Assembly: GCA_001574975.1 (NCBI GenBank)
Contig: KQ965891.1
Span: forward strand, 9,013 to 55,126
Length of the DNA stretch: 46,114 bases
Direction: 5' to 3'
From: Gonapodya prolifera JEL478
Lineage: Eukaryota; Monoblepharomycota; Monoblepharidomycetes; Monoblepharidales; Gonapodyaceae
Part shown: piece after piece, positions 20,767-31,314 of the stretch
Numbering within the stretch: position 1 is the stretch's first letter
How the letters are laid out: every line of letters starts with the position of its first letter
Translations under genes and position numbers: made by a program
The notes under the pieces: model-generated
Told to the model about the DNA's origin: nothing
What the model saw: only the letters and a program-made list of their open reading frames with translations
Databases searched by the model: none

Positions 20767-21885
20767 TCAATGTTGTCTCAGATACTCCAAAATGGCTTCA
20801 CTGCAACCCTGCATCTCCAAACCCCTTGTCATACCCTGGTCCCAAGGCGTGCCGGCCCCAACAAGCGCCTTGACCACGTCAAAGTGATTTTTCTGAGCAG
20901 CTTTGAAAACATAGCCGGATTTTGGTCTGGCGCCGTTCGCCAACAGGTACGTGACGATTTCACCGTACCCACGAGTGACGGCAATGTCCAGTGGCCATCC
21001 ATGAATTACGTTCACGTCAGCACCACCTTCCACAAGACATTGAACAACATCCAAACGCCTGACAACACAGGCACTCCTCAGAGGCCGACCGTCCACACCG
21101 TCTGGATTGGCTCCCCGCTGCAACAGCTCTCTCACCAAATCCACGTGCCCTCCTGAAGCGGCTTGGTGCAGCGCCTCTGCGTCATAATCAGGCCTGGTGC
21201 CAGCACCTGCTCGGAACAGCAAGTCCCGAATGTCCCCCCTCCCTGCACTCACGGCAACAGCCACGCCAGGGTAAGGGTCCGCCCCGTGGTTCAACAGCAT
21301 CTTTACAATCTCGAGGTGACCGTTCTTACAGGCAAGCACGAGCGCAGACTCGCCAATAGGGCTGAAACTATCCGCTTTGGCCCCACGCGCCAACAGCGCC
21401 GACACAGTCTCGTCGTAGCCCTTCTCAGCCGCTGCTGCGAGCGCCCTGTCGATGCCGGGGGCACCACGGTCGAGAAGAAGCATGGCGAGGGCGTGGTCAC
21501 CCCTATACGCTGCAATTTCCAGCTTATCCGGGGTAACAACCCCGCCCCGCCTTTGAAGCTCGTCGAGGAGGACGCGCACGACGGCGACGTCTGCAGGGTG
21601 CCGCCCACACTCAGCAACAAGTGCGCTGGTCGGGTAGGTAAACCGGCGAAGGACGCGTGCGGCAATGACGGATGGGTCTCGCAGGATGGCGGCGAGGTCC
21701 GTGTTGAATGCGGAGGTGGGAAGGCCCAAGCGGTTGTCGGTCCAGAATGTGGAGATACGGGAGACGATTTCGGATGGGAGGGACAAGAAGGGAAACTGGG
21801 CGAGTTGGGGGTCGTACGATGGTACCGAGTGGCGAGCAAGGTCTTTGCCAGCATCGAGTTGCGGCGGAAATTCGCGGGCGGTCAT
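20767..21885 (-). CDS. ankyrin-repeat protein with F-box-like N-terminus
   Basis: A single-exon gene of 372 residues. I chose ATG 21885 (MTAREFPPQ). The frame stays open further upstream, but that extension translates a glycosyltransferase fragment and a transposon TIR and so is not original coding. Residues about 30-45 (FPFLSLPSEIVSRISTFW) resemble an F-box-like helix pair. From about residue 110 to the end there are around eight ankyrin repeats. The clearest are ALVLACKNGHLEIVKMLLNHGADP and ALHQAASGGHVDLVRELLQRGANP. Such proteins act as binding scaffolds, possibly in ubiquitin ligases; no partner can be read from sequence. The gene looks intact, and its codon use is GC-rich compared with the transposons around it. 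Confidence 0.85.
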   Translation of the reverse strand: MTAREFPPQLDAGKDLARHSVPSYDPQLAQFPFLSLPSEIVSRISTFWTDNRLGLPTSAFNTDLAAILRDPSVIAARVLRRFTYPTSALVAECGRHPADVAVVRVLLDELQRRGGVVTPDKLEIAAYRGDHALAMLLLDRGAPGIDRALAAAAEKGYDETVSALLARGAKADSFSPIGESALVLACKNGHLEIVKMLLNHGADPYPGVAVAVSAGRGDIRDLLFRAGAGTRPDYDAEALHQAASGGHVDLVRELLQRGANPDGVDGRPLRSACVVRRLDVVQCLVEGGADVNVIHGWPLDIAVTRGYGEIVTYLLANGARPKSGYVFKAAQKNHFDVVKALVGAGTPWDQGMTRGLEMQGCSEAILEYLRQH

Positions 21886-22019
21886 GTGGACTGCGATGAT
21901 GATTGTTCCAAGAATGCTGGATGTGTCGTCTGTAGGTGGTACGGGAAGGGTGGACCGAGCGGTGGCGAAACCGGAGGATCCGCCAATACAAAGTTCAGGG
22001 CAAATACCTCGGAGCAATC

Positions 22020-22075
22020 GGGAGGTTGCGCAACCATGAAATTGTATGTAGATTTTTATGTGGTCGCACACAAAA
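22020..22075 (+). repeat. left TIR of the PIF/Harbinger element (56 bp)
   Basis: Identical to the reverse complement of 25216-25271 except at one position (55 of 56). It begins GGGAGGTTGCGCAACC, in which GGTTGCGCAACC is a perfect 12-base palindrome. Confidence 0.9.
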
Positions 22076-22136
22076 GTTTCATGTAAAATTTTGCTTGCGC
22101 GCTCATGCAATTGCATCTACGCTTGCAACTGGACCA

Positions 22137-23355
22137 ATGGACGATTCGTCAGACATTCACGTCTCCGCGACTCTTGCCTTTGCTGCAGTGTACGTTTTTA
22201 TGTCTGCGCAGTTTGCCCGGGCTGCGCAGATGCTTCATTTGGCGTCGATACAGGCGATTGTGGAGGAAGGCGCCAATTCACCATCAGTTGGGCCTCAATT
22301 CGACTTGAGCTTGCTGTCAGACGCAGACTGTTGGTCTCTTTTTCGGTGAGTTTCCTTGCTACAGTTCCTTGTGGTGCGTTGCAATGCTGAAGAGATCGAA
22401 AGGTTCCAGCAAGCCGATTTGCCTCGCCTGCGACGCGCATTTGCATCCCACCTATTTTCAGGACCAAAAATCGCTTGAAAATAGATGGGATGTTTGCATT
22501 GTGCCTGACTCTTCGACGTTTGTCATATCCTGTGCGATATGGCNNNNNNNNNNNNNNNNNNNNNNNNNNNNNNNNNNNNNNNNNNNNNNNATTGGAATGG
22601 GTGATCAATCACCTTGTGGAGGAGTTTTGGGAGCTTCTTAAGTGGGATGTGCAACGTCTCACTCAGGGCAAACTGACTACTTTTTGTCATGCCATCATGG
22701 GAGCAGGTAGCCCACTTGACAACGTTTTTGGGTTTGTTGACGGGACTGTCAAGGAAATTACATGGCCAGAGTTGAACCAGAGGTTGTATTACAACGGACA
22801 TAAATGGATGCATGGACTAAAGTACACGTCGATCATCTTCCCAGATGGGATCATGTGTTTGACAGGTCCTTTTGTTGGACGTTACCACAATGTGAGCATA
22901 TGGAGGATGAGTGGCATGGAGGATATTTTGCAAAAGAAAGGTGTGTGATGTTGGGTTTTTCCTCTCCCCTTGCTTATTGTGATGTTTGAGCAGCATTTGA
23001 CACCAACAATCGCCGTATCTATGTCTATGGGGACCCAGCATACCTCAGTGCCCTTGGAGTTATACCTGCCTATCGTGGCTATCTTACACAAGCAGTACAG
23101 GAGTTTAACACTGCAATGGTAAAGATCAGGATTGCTGTGGAGTGGGGCTTCGCGAAGGTTTGCAGCCAATGGGCCCATCTGGACTTTGCTCCAAATTTGA
23201 AAACTGGACTATCACCAGTAGGGTTGTATTATATTGTTGCTGTGCTTTTCTCTAACTGTCATACATGTATTTATGGTCACCAAGTGTTGGAAAAGTTTAT
23301 GCTGGACCCCCCTAGTTTAGAAGAATATTTATATGTACCAGCTGATGCCGTGTGA
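22137..23355 (+). pseudogene. PIF/Harbinger transposase (DDE_Tnp_4-like)
   Basis: Exon 1 starts at ATG 22137 (MDDSSDIHV) and ends at a GTGAGT donor at 22347. After that intron the product shows DLPRLRR and then, in a shifted frame, FRTKNRLKIDGMFALCLTLRRL, so a one-base shift near 22435 is likely. An N gap follows. The core is intact after the gap: GFVDGT (about 22735), GLKYTSIIFPDG, YHNVSIW, a GT-AG intron at about 22940-22992, YVYGDPAYL (about 23030) and IAVEWGFAKV (about 23130). These give the Asp, Asp, Glu set of the superfamily. The stop is at 23353. The frameshift may be a sequencing error next to the gap, so a functional gene is not excluded. Confidence 0.82.
22544..22590. other. assembly gap (47 N)
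   Basis: A run of 47 N bases inside the Harbinger transposase. The true length of the missing sequence is unknown. Confidence 0.99.
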
Positions 23356-23813
23356 ACATGTTGGTATCATTTAATGGATAATTGGTGGGACTGGGACCAC
23401 GTGGACGGTTGTTGTGCTATGAATGTGTCAACTGTCTGGTGTTATGCAAAATATGATACAAATATCTCTGGTAGCAATACAGATAACAATCTGTTGTTTG
23501 AAACTGTAGTTCTACATGTATGTGCGTCTATCTGGACACAATTATCTTCCAAAGGGTTTTTGAGACTGTAACTCGTCGCGTGGAGGCAGGGAGCATTCAA
23601 CACAAAAACATTGAGCACAAATGGGTCAGCCACACTGCAACTGTATCTTGTCATTCCCATAGTGTATTACTATTCACTTATTTCCATCACATGTTCCCTA
23701 ATCATAGCTATTTGGGCCCAGCTAACTTCTCCATCAATAACATCATCCGCTCATCCACATCATGCCGTTGCGCCTTCTCCTCATTATCCCTTCAGTCCTG
23801 CCTCTCCTGCCGC
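23356..23813. other. interval between the convergent Harbinger genes
   Basis: About 460 AT-rich bases with no supported coding, presumably the two 3' untranslated regions. Confidence 0.5.
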
Positions 23814-24930
23814 TCACGTTCCCATTTGTCCCGATCCTCCCTTTCCTTTACGCCTCTCCTCCCTTTCCTCCCTTTCCTCCCATCTCTCGTCCTTGTCAAA
23901 CTCCCACTTCTCCCTGTCCAGTTCAAGCTTCCTCTCTTCATGTCGCAGACGTGCTTCTTGAATCTTGAGGGAGGCGGCTTGAGAGGTAGAGGTGGCTGCA
24001 ATTGCATCCACGACTTCCTGCATCTGGGACATACTTGCCTGGTTAGTTGCCTTGTAGGACTTCCCCAGTTCTGCAATAGCTGTTGCCGCCTTCTTGGAGG
24101 AACACTTGGAGTTGGACACATTACTTGCCATGTCATCAACATCACCCTTCAAGTCATCATCACCGTCTTCACTCAGAGATGCACGACTTAACCTCTTGGA
24201 TGACTTATCTGACAAACAACGCATGGCGTCATCATGGGCAACTGAAAATGGAAGGTGAGACATGGTCTGACAAGGATATGTGCCTTGATGTTCAACTCAA
24301 CTGATTGCGTCCCCCTCTTCCTGCAACTTCTTTGTGGCATCCTCCTCCTTTGCAGCAGCCTTCATCTTGAGAAAGTCATTTTCCTGCCAAACAAGGTTTT
24401 TGGTCAAGATATTCAAAGCGCCGATCACAAAAACTCACCAGACGAACACAATCACACAGAACCTTGTCAAGCTCATCCTCTTCTGGTTCATCCACACCTG
24501 ACTCCTTCTGGCTAGCAGCTTGCCAACCCTTGTAATCAGTTATAAGAGTCTTGTAGTGTCGGTGGGCCGTGGAATACACCAATCCATCCCACGTCAATTG
24601 AACCCACACCTTCCCTTCCTTCCGCGTAGGTAAGGGGAGAGCGGTTGCCGCTTCAATCATAGCTTCCCACGCTGCAGGAACCATCTTGTGCATCACATTC
24701 CTTCTCACCTCCCATGTCCGAGTCCGCAGGACAGCATGGGCCAAAGGAAGGTCATGACCGCCATCCTTGTCAAAGCGGAACTGCTTCTTCCGCTTCTTTG
24801 CGGCAGGAGCGTCTGCCTCATTATCCATGGCAGTCTTGTTGTTGTTGTGGTCCCATGTGCCTTCTACCAGGAGTGAATCGGTGTCGTCAGGGTCATTGAA
24901 CCCCGGAAGCAAGTCATATTGGCCAGACAT
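23814..24930 (-). CDS. Harbinger accessory protein, Myb/trihelix-like with coiled coil
   Basis: It begins at ATG 24930 (MSGQYDLLPGF). The first exon has a basic stretch (KKRKKQFRF) and a Trp-containing helical segment (RNVMHKMVPAAWEAM, WVQLTWDGLVYS, HYKTLITDYKGW), as in the Myb/trihelix-like partner of PIF/Harbinger transposases. A GTGAGT...GCAG intron (about 24437-24387) leads to ENDFLKMKAAAKEEDATKKL. A second intron leads to the last exon, ending at 23814. That exon is acidic and Ser-rich and finishes in a long charged coiled coil (EARLRHEERKLELDREKW and repeats of EERE). The coding DNA there is a pyrimidine-rich repeat on plus. Known partners of this class bind the element ends and carry the transposase to the nucleus. 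The frames join cleanly. Confidence 0.72.
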
Positions 24931-25215
24931 CACTATCCACGCAATTGCACAGTAGTTGAAATGATAGAATAAGCCTGTTTTTCCATCCGCCTCACACGGA
25001 ACTCACCAAGATTTCTCACTGAAAGCTTTCAAATACGTCCTTGCCAACAGGTCCCTTCCGACAATGGATCCTGCAAGAATTCACCAGAATTCGAACTTTG
25101 AACCCAAGGAGAGGTGGCTCCGTGAATTTGGGAGGGCTGCGTCCAGGGGTTACAGATTGAATGTAGAATGGGGTCCACTTGAAAAAGACATCAACAATAG
25201 GGTGGGACAATTATT

Positions 25216-25271
25216 TTTTGTGTGCCACCACATAAAAATCTACATACAATTTCATGGTTGCGCAACCTCCC
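25216..25271 (-). repeat. right TIR of the PIF/Harbinger element
   Basis: Inverted partner of 22020-22075. It ends in CCTCCC at 25271, after which glycosyltransferase sequence resumes. Confidence 0.9.
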
Positions 25272-25910
25272 TAATCACGGGTCTCTCCGATAGATGTTGC
25301 CACACTTCTATCACATATGAAAGCAATTTTGCTGGCATATCAAGATGGTCTGCAAGAAGCTATTATCATGGAAGACGATGTATCGTAGTGGGAGATCAGG
25401 CTGAGTTCTGTGCCTGTATTGCATTGGTGATAGAGGCTGCTGTCGATTGGAAATGGGATACAATCAATTCTTCACCCATCAGCATTGATGTGTGGTCACC
25501 ACTTTGCACATCTTTGTGCAGGTGCTATTGGCGCGCCAGTGGCATTAGTTCGGAACTCAGATTTTGTTCGTTCTCATGGCGCCATGTGCTATGTTCTGCA
25601 ACGCTCTGGAATGCGTAAACTATTGAAACGTTACGGTCTGATTGCACACAATACAATTACAATGGGAGAGAACTATGATGGGGCAGATGTATATCTATAT
25701 CGTCATATGGATAGGTGCTACACGCATGCCCCAGTGTGTTTTCACGGGTATTTTTGACGACACAAACAAATTTGATGTTGAAAACCAGAAGCTGAATAAT
25801 TTGAGCATTTTATCACCGGATCACTTCTGGAAAGAAGTGAGAATACAACGAATGAACACTCCCGTGGACACTGTTTTTGATTCAAAATTCCGCAAGCTCC
25901 ATTCCTAAAT

Positions 25911-26875
25911 CGCTCATCAAGCAGTGTCGGCAGTTAGGGGTGCCTGTTCTTGGTAAAGGGGCACATCATGGACCTTCTGATGTGAGTCCGTTGAGATAGC
26001 CAAGGTTTGGCGTCTAGGGACTTCTCTAATCACTCTCCAACGTCTGGGTTGCAGTGCTTGGATGGAAGATTACCAGGTTCTTGTCCTCACATGCATCGCA
26101 TATTTGGGCCTAAAATGGATCCAAGCAAGGAACATTTGCGTGGTTATTGAAATGATTCTCCTATTCTCGGTCACGTTAATGTTCGGTTTCAACTTTTGAC
26201 GTCGTTCACTTTCCAACCGTGCTCCCTCCCGTAATCACCAGTTTCATGTATACACTACTGCCCAACTTATTCTCACTTGATGATCGTTGACATTTTGACT
26301 GGCATGTACTTCTAGAGTTTAAGATTCCACATGAGCATCTTTGCACTCTCACTGCTCTATCCTGTTCGAGATACTCTTTGCAATCACTTGTTTTGTTTTG
26401 CCATCCCAATATAAGTCATTTGCCTTTCGTGACCGTTATCTTGCCCAGGTCGGTAAAATAGATCGCCCGGCTGATCTCTTCCCAAATATCCAGTTCGCTG
26501 ACGCTCGCACCGTTGCTCATGGTAAGCTACAACGCAGCGTCCAAGTTAACAAAGCCGCACGAGATTTGTAGTACAGGGATGTTCGCTTGTCCCTTGGCGT
26601 AATTGCGGGGCTTGAACGCTTCCAACCATTGGAGGGGAGAGCACGTCGGAGAATACGTCCGTCATAAACAGGAGCTAGTTTCCCTTTTATTTTGTCCTTT
26701 CTGGACTGCTAGATCTGTTGTTATCGATGTTATTTCAGGGCCAACCCTCGGATTCCGTGCTCCTCAAGGGAGAGGGTCAGGGCTCGCGGCGCTTGGCACG
26801 CGATTGGAGCGCGATTTGACGTTTTCACCCCGCGATTCTTCTTTCCTTTGTACAACTCAATCCGATCGCGGAATC
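25911..26875. other. upstream region of the laccase-like gene
   Basis: No gene is convincing in these 965 bases. A plus-strand stretch at about 26415-26520 (FRDRYLAQVGKIDRPADLFPNIQFADARTV), followed by GTAAGC, has a protein-like look. It may be the remnant of an exon, but I cannot name it. The last 200 bases before ATG 26876 are GC-rich and probably promoter. Confidence 0.4.
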
Positions 26876-28927
26876 ATGCGGTCCTGGGCGACCTTCGTGG
26901 CACTTGCCGCAGCAATCTCGAGTGTCTTCGCTGCACCAACTTCAGACAGCTACTATACCCCCACAAAATTCTTCACCCTGAACCTTCGGACAGAGAACGT
27001 TGCTCCCGATGGCTATCCGGTTCAGATGAAGCTCGCCAATCATCAAATCGATTACGCCATTGAGGTCAATGCGGGAGACACCGTCAGCGTGACAGTGATC
27101 AACAACTTGGGCGCGCCTACGTCCATTCACTGGCATGGCATGTTCCAGCGAGGGACCCCGTGGATGGACGGGGCTGGTGGAGTGACTCAATGCCCCATTC
27201 CTCCAGGAGGTGGGGTGCAGAACATTGTTTTCTTCCTCATTTTGTCGTTGGCTTTTGCAACTAAGACCCGTTCTAAATCAAGGGAGCTACGTATACACCT
27301 TCAATGTTGGGCAACAAGTGGGCACTTATTGGTGGCACGCCCACTACATTTCTGGTTACGGTGAGCTCGCGATCTATTTTCGAATATTTCCGACACCACC
27401 TTATAAAACACCCCTTAGTGGACGGCATACGAGGACCCTTCATCATTCACGATCCAAAAGATCCGTACAAAGGTCAATACAGCGAAGAGAAGGTCATCAC
27501 CTTGGTTGATCACTACCACAACACCAGCGCGTACCTTCTGGACTACTGTGCGTAAAAGCTGTAATGCACTCCTCACTCTTCGTAATCACTGACCTAATGC
27601 TATCTCTACCTAGACTTCACCCCCAACGAAGGCGCATTCGAACCCGTCCCAGAGTCTGGTCTGATCAACGGTGTGGGCGTCTATGACTGCAAGTTCGCAA
27701 AACCAGGGTCAGGCTGCAGGCCAGCTTCTCCTTACGTCCTAAATTTTACTCCTGGGAAAACTTGTGAGGCTTTTTAGCTTTGAACTATTCTCCTCTCTTG
27801 CACGTCATTAATCAAACCCGGGGGATGCTTTTGAACGTTTCTCAGACCGTCTCCGTCTCATAAACGAAGGGGCCATGGCGCCTTTTGAGTTCTCGATCGA
27901 TAACCATGTGATGACCGTCATCGAATCCGATGGGGTCTACACGAACCCAACCGTTGTCGACAACGTTCGCATTCTCCCATCGCAACGATACTCAGTTCTC
28001 GTCACTGCCAACCAGAGAGTCTCCAACTACTTCATTCGCGCCACGATGGACGTCGCCATGTGGGCACCGGCACCTGTTGATCTGAACGGCTTGAATCCAA
28101 ACGTGACTGGTATTGTGCGATACGCTGGAGCACCCGCCCGTACACCTACCTCAACGTCCAACATCACGAACCCACTCGACGCCTACCATCTGGGCGAGCT
28201 TAACGGCCTGACGTCAGACACCCTGCCCGACGACTTCAACCAAACCCTCTACTTCGGGTTCTCCCTCCAACCCAACGACGAAAACATCACCCGCGCGGCT
28301 ATCTCCATCACCGACAGCGACGATCTCGTCAACATCGACGACTCCCAGTACCGGGTTCCCTCGTACCCCGACCTGCTGAGCGTCGTGGGCGGCAAAAACG
28401 CCTCGCAACTCCCGGCCACTTCCAACGCAGTCAACGTCTACAACGGCACCTACGTGTACTTGCAAGTCCGCAACGACGACGCTGTGGAGCACGTGTTCCA
28501 TTTGCACGGGCATACGTTCTGGGTCATCAATTCGGGCAAGCTCCTGCATGCGGACAAGGCTGCGACGTACCCCCGGCGAGACGCGATTCAGGTTCCGCCG
28601 TGTACGGGCGGAAAGGGCGGTGGTGGGGAAGCGTCGTGCTTGAAGGGATATGTCGGGTTACTGATCAAGTTTGATAACCCGGGAGTGTGGTTGTTCCATT
28701 GCGTGAGTCAAATTGGCGAAGTGTTTGATGCAGCACAATCGCTAACAATCACGGTTCCCACCCTCTGACAGCACATCGAGTGGCACATGTCAGCCGGTCT
28801 GCTGTTCACCTTTGTCAACAACGCCGGCCTGGCGAACGCTGCCACGGCGGCCAAGATCCCCAGGGCGGCGTACTCGTGTGCCAACAACCACAAGGGGGAG
28901 GATCTTTTTGGGCTGGGTGTTATATAG
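26876..28927 (+). CDS. laccase-like multicopper oxidase, six exons
   Basis: Secreted blue copper oxidase that oxidises phenols or similar donors and reduces oxygen to water. A signal peptide ([19 protein letters not shown]) opens the protein. All four copper signatures are present: [21 protein letters not shown], and [12 protein letters not shown], which is completed across the last intron. Exons: 26876-27209, 27283-27360, 27419-27547, 27614-27763, 27846-28702 and 28772-28927. These sum to 1704 bases, or 567 residues, with consistent phases and GT-AG ends, which is the usual length for a fungal laccase. Several N-glycosylation sites occur in the middle. The residue in the axial position of type 1 copper appears to be Leu. 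Laccase and ferroxidase cannot be separated with certainty. The gene looks intact among decaying neighbours. Confidence 0.93.
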
Positions 28928-29080
28928 ATGGTTTTGCAGTAAAGTTGTGTCGATTTTTTCTTGATTGTGGTTTGGGAATACAAAGCGTGGGCATTCGTGT
29001 AATTAGCTGTTCATTCCATTCTCCAAACTCCACACTAAATTCTTTTTCGCCTTCACCAACTTCCATCGAACGCTCACGCC
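28928..29080. other. short gap between convergent laccase and PAP2 genes
   Basis: About 150 bases hold the 3' ends of both genes. A possible polyadenylation context (TTCTTTTTCG, AATTC) is present, but no clear AATAAA. Confidence 0.4.
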
Positions 29081-30695
29081 TCACGTACTCCGCTTAATCT
29101 CCACACTCCGTCCCAACGCGACCGACAACAAGGTATTCATGCTTACGGGTCGCCGAAGGAAGAAAACCCAGGCCAGGAAAGCCGACAGAAGGCCCACGAT
29201 CGCGCCGGCGAATACGTCGGACCAGTGGTGCTTGTTATCTGTGGGAGGTGCAGGTGGAGTGAGGGTGAGTAGGTGGCAATGGGGGGCACGTACCTTCGAT
29301 TCGGGATACGCCGATGCTAGAGAGATCAAAGTTGGTCGCTTGATCAGTCATGGACAGAGTGTGAAGAGCAATATGCAAGTACTTACAGAGCTGCAGCCAT
29401 AAGCGGCACTACAACGGCGAAAAGCTCCAACGTTACACTTGTAGCAACACAACGTCAATAAGATCCAGCAAGTGGCGACAGTGACCTCACCCGCAACATC
29501 TACTCACAACGACGGCTTCCACCCATCACCGTTCCCAAACTCGGCCCCAAACCACGCTCCCCTCCCGCCATCCCGTCTCTTCGCGAACGAGAGCCGCTCC
29601 CAGAGGTACAAGCTCACGATTCCCATCCCGCAGAAACTGTAGGACGTGTGGCCCGAGGGGAAGGATTGGCGCGAGTCTTGGATCCGCCAGACAAGGCCTG
29701 TGCAGGATGAGGGAGGCAGGGAGCGGCCCGGGCCGCTAGGGGTGGAGATGGCGGTGGCGACGAGGGAGGCGAGGGGTTGGCAGGCGTCGATGAAGTCTTG
29801 AGGAGGAGGGGAGGGGTGTTGTGAGTGAATCGTGTAATGTCCGGCACGAGTACTGAGCGGACGCGAAACAACTATCCATCTTGTATTCCGCTCCCCGGTG
29901 AGTTTTGTGTTTTCCGGTTCGAGGATCACTCGCCTCCGGTGGACAGCGTCGGTCTCTATACGCGCGTTGTGTGGGATATTCCTCGCTCCGCGAGAGTATT
30001 TCGCTCCGCGGATCACTCGCCTCCGGCGAACAACCTCGGTCAGCGCTAACGCCATTAGGCCTCGGAGTCCTCGATCGGTTTGCTCCACTCACTCCGCTCG
30101 GCGCTCGGAAAGCTCGGTCTTCCGTGCTTTCGCACTCCAGACCTCGCCTCGCGTCGAACTCACCAGGCCTCAACCTCCCCACAGCGACTTTAAACACATC
30201 CGTCACCAGAATCGTCAACCCTCCCGCCACGACCATCGCCAAAACTGCCCTGTGAACTTCGTCCCACCTCCTCCGGCCTATGCCACTGTACAGCACGAAC
30301 ACAACGACGGGGACAATGGGAAGAGGGATCGCGAGCGCCCATGTGGGGTACGTGTCTTCTTTCCAGGCGTAGGAGATGGACTCGTCGTCCGGGTAGAAGT
30401 AGCGCTCATTGGGGTGGATGAATGCGACTGTGTGGGTTGCCAGTTGGTGCGACAGGGCGCGGGCGGGTGATTGGTGATTGCATAAGAGGGTTGTAAGGGA
30501 AGGTGGAAATAACGAGAACCTCACCCGCAAATCCCGCAATGACCATCAAGATCCCGCCCAGCCAATCGAGGGCGTGGTGCTTGAGCAGCGTGCTTGACAA
30601 TGGCGGAGCGTGATGTCAGCCCTTGCAATCCAAACCTGGTCGACACTCCCCGCCAAGCACTCACCGAACCGGCACCGGCTCGTCGACGTGTCCAT
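29081..30695 (-). CDS. PAP2-family lipid phosphate phosphatase
   Basis: Integral membrane phosphatase of the PAP2 (lipid phosphate phosphohydrolase, DPP1-like) family, which removes phosphate from phosphatidate or diacylglycerol pyrophosphate. All three catalytic motifs are present: KVAVGRLRP (motif 1), SFPSGHTSYSF (motif 2) and SRIEDNKHHWSDV (motif 3, joined over an intron). Hydrophobic helices include LGGILMVIAGFA, WALAIPLPIVPVVVFVLY and VLAMVVAGGLTILVTDVF. Introns are short except one of 367 bases (30163-29797) after motif 1, which contains a GC-rich repeat. The N-terminus is tentative: ATG 30695 (MDTSTSR) joins the first helix only if a GTGCCG donor is used. The stop is at 29081. The gene appears functional. 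Confidence 0.87.
29920..30120. repeat. GC-rich repeat inside the PAP2 intron
   Basis: Two copies of a unit of about 34 bases containing GGATCACTCGCCTCCGG start at about 29920 and 30009. CTCCGCG, CTCGG and CTCCGCTCGG motifs crowd between and after them. This makes the intron six times longer than its neighbours and suggests an inserted repetitive fragment. Confidence 0.65.
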
Positions 30696-30707
30696 CATGT
30701 GCATCAT

Positions 30708-31314
30708 CTGGCGACGGGTCGAAACTGTCGTGAGCCCTCGCCCTCGCCCTCGCCATGTTTCACAAGGGTCGCAACTCGCGCCCCATTTACCTGCGCTGTT
30801 TTCCGCAACGAGCTGCGTCTGCGAGGGAGCCGCGCCCGCTCGCAAGAAGTCGCTGCTGAGACTGATGTTCTGCCGTGTGTGCGCGGTTTCGATGTCTTCC
30901 ATTTGGTGGGTCGAGTGCCAAGGATGTCAGGCATCGGGAAGGGTGGATCTCCGGTTGATTATTGGATTCACGCCGGAGGAGGATGACGAGCCATTGGGGA
31001 CGTATGCACCACCAAGTGAAACCAAATAAGATGTTAAGACTGTGTATTCAATGTAATGTAATCTTGCATAATGTTCCCGGGTTCCCCTGGGCATTCCGTC
31101 GTCTGGCCGACCGACTCACCAACCCAGCTTTCCCGATCTCAAAACTGATTCATGCCAAAAGGCGTGAATTACCATATCAGCTCGCAACGGGCGAGCTCAA
31201 GGGCATAGCCCCACTTTTAGTATATGCAAGTACCATATAATTAGGAATCGCGACAACTCGGTACCTTTCTTGAGTTCAAGCCAAGTTTCGCCATTCGTTG
31301 TGCCCCCCTTCCCT
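30708..31314. other. interval between divergent PAP2 and F-box-like genes
   Basis: Contains a CCCTCG microsatellite (about 30736-30755). No gene is supported. It probably holds both promoters, since transcription diverges from here. Confidence 0.45.

Larger units (their letters stand above)
22020..25271. mobile_element. PIF/Harbinger DNA transposon, 3252 bp
   Basis: 56-bp TIRs enclose two convergent genes: a DDE_Tnp_4-like transposase on plus and a Myb/trihelix-like accessory gene on minus. This is the two-gene layout typical of PIF/Harbinger. It interrupts the second GT25 copy. The flanks read GCAATC on the left and TAATCAC on the right, against GCAATCATGGG in the uninterrupted copy. The best duplication is therefore 5 bp with one mismatch (CAATC/TAATC), not the TWA triplet usual for this superfamily. 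A 47-N gap (22544-22590) lies inside the transposase. Near-identical TIRs suggest a fairly recent insertion. Confidence 0.9.
21975..25910 (+). pseudogene. GT25-type glycosyltransferase, copy 2, truncated and split
   Basis: The left piece (21975-22019) and right piece (25272-25910) match copy 1 from about 19315 to 19950. They share long near-identical blocks such as the CAAATACCTCGGAGCAATC segment. The first 150 bases or so of the gene are missing. A base is lost in the metal-binding segment (GAAGACGATGTATCG against GAAGACGATTGTATTG), other indels follow, and homology ends near 25880. The two pieces are separated exactly by the Harbinger element at 22020-25271. This copy cannot make an enzyme. 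Confidence 0.88.

Noticed and set aside
21163-22086. Plus-strand frame of 307 codons over the ankyrin gene
   Set aside because: Antisense to well-formed ankyrin repeats; a GC-rich shadow.
21886-22116. Upstream extension of the ankyrin frame to 22116
   Set aside because: The extra 77 codons translate the Harbinger TIR and a glycosyltransferase fragment in antisense, so the open frame there is accidental.
23790-23990. Plus-strand Pro/Ser/Phe-rich proteins over the pyrimidine tract
   Set aside because: This is the reverse strand of the accessory protein's coiled-coil repeat.
28214-28549. Minus-strand frame inside the laccase gene
   Set aside because: Shadow of laccase exon 5, which has conserved copper motifs on plus.
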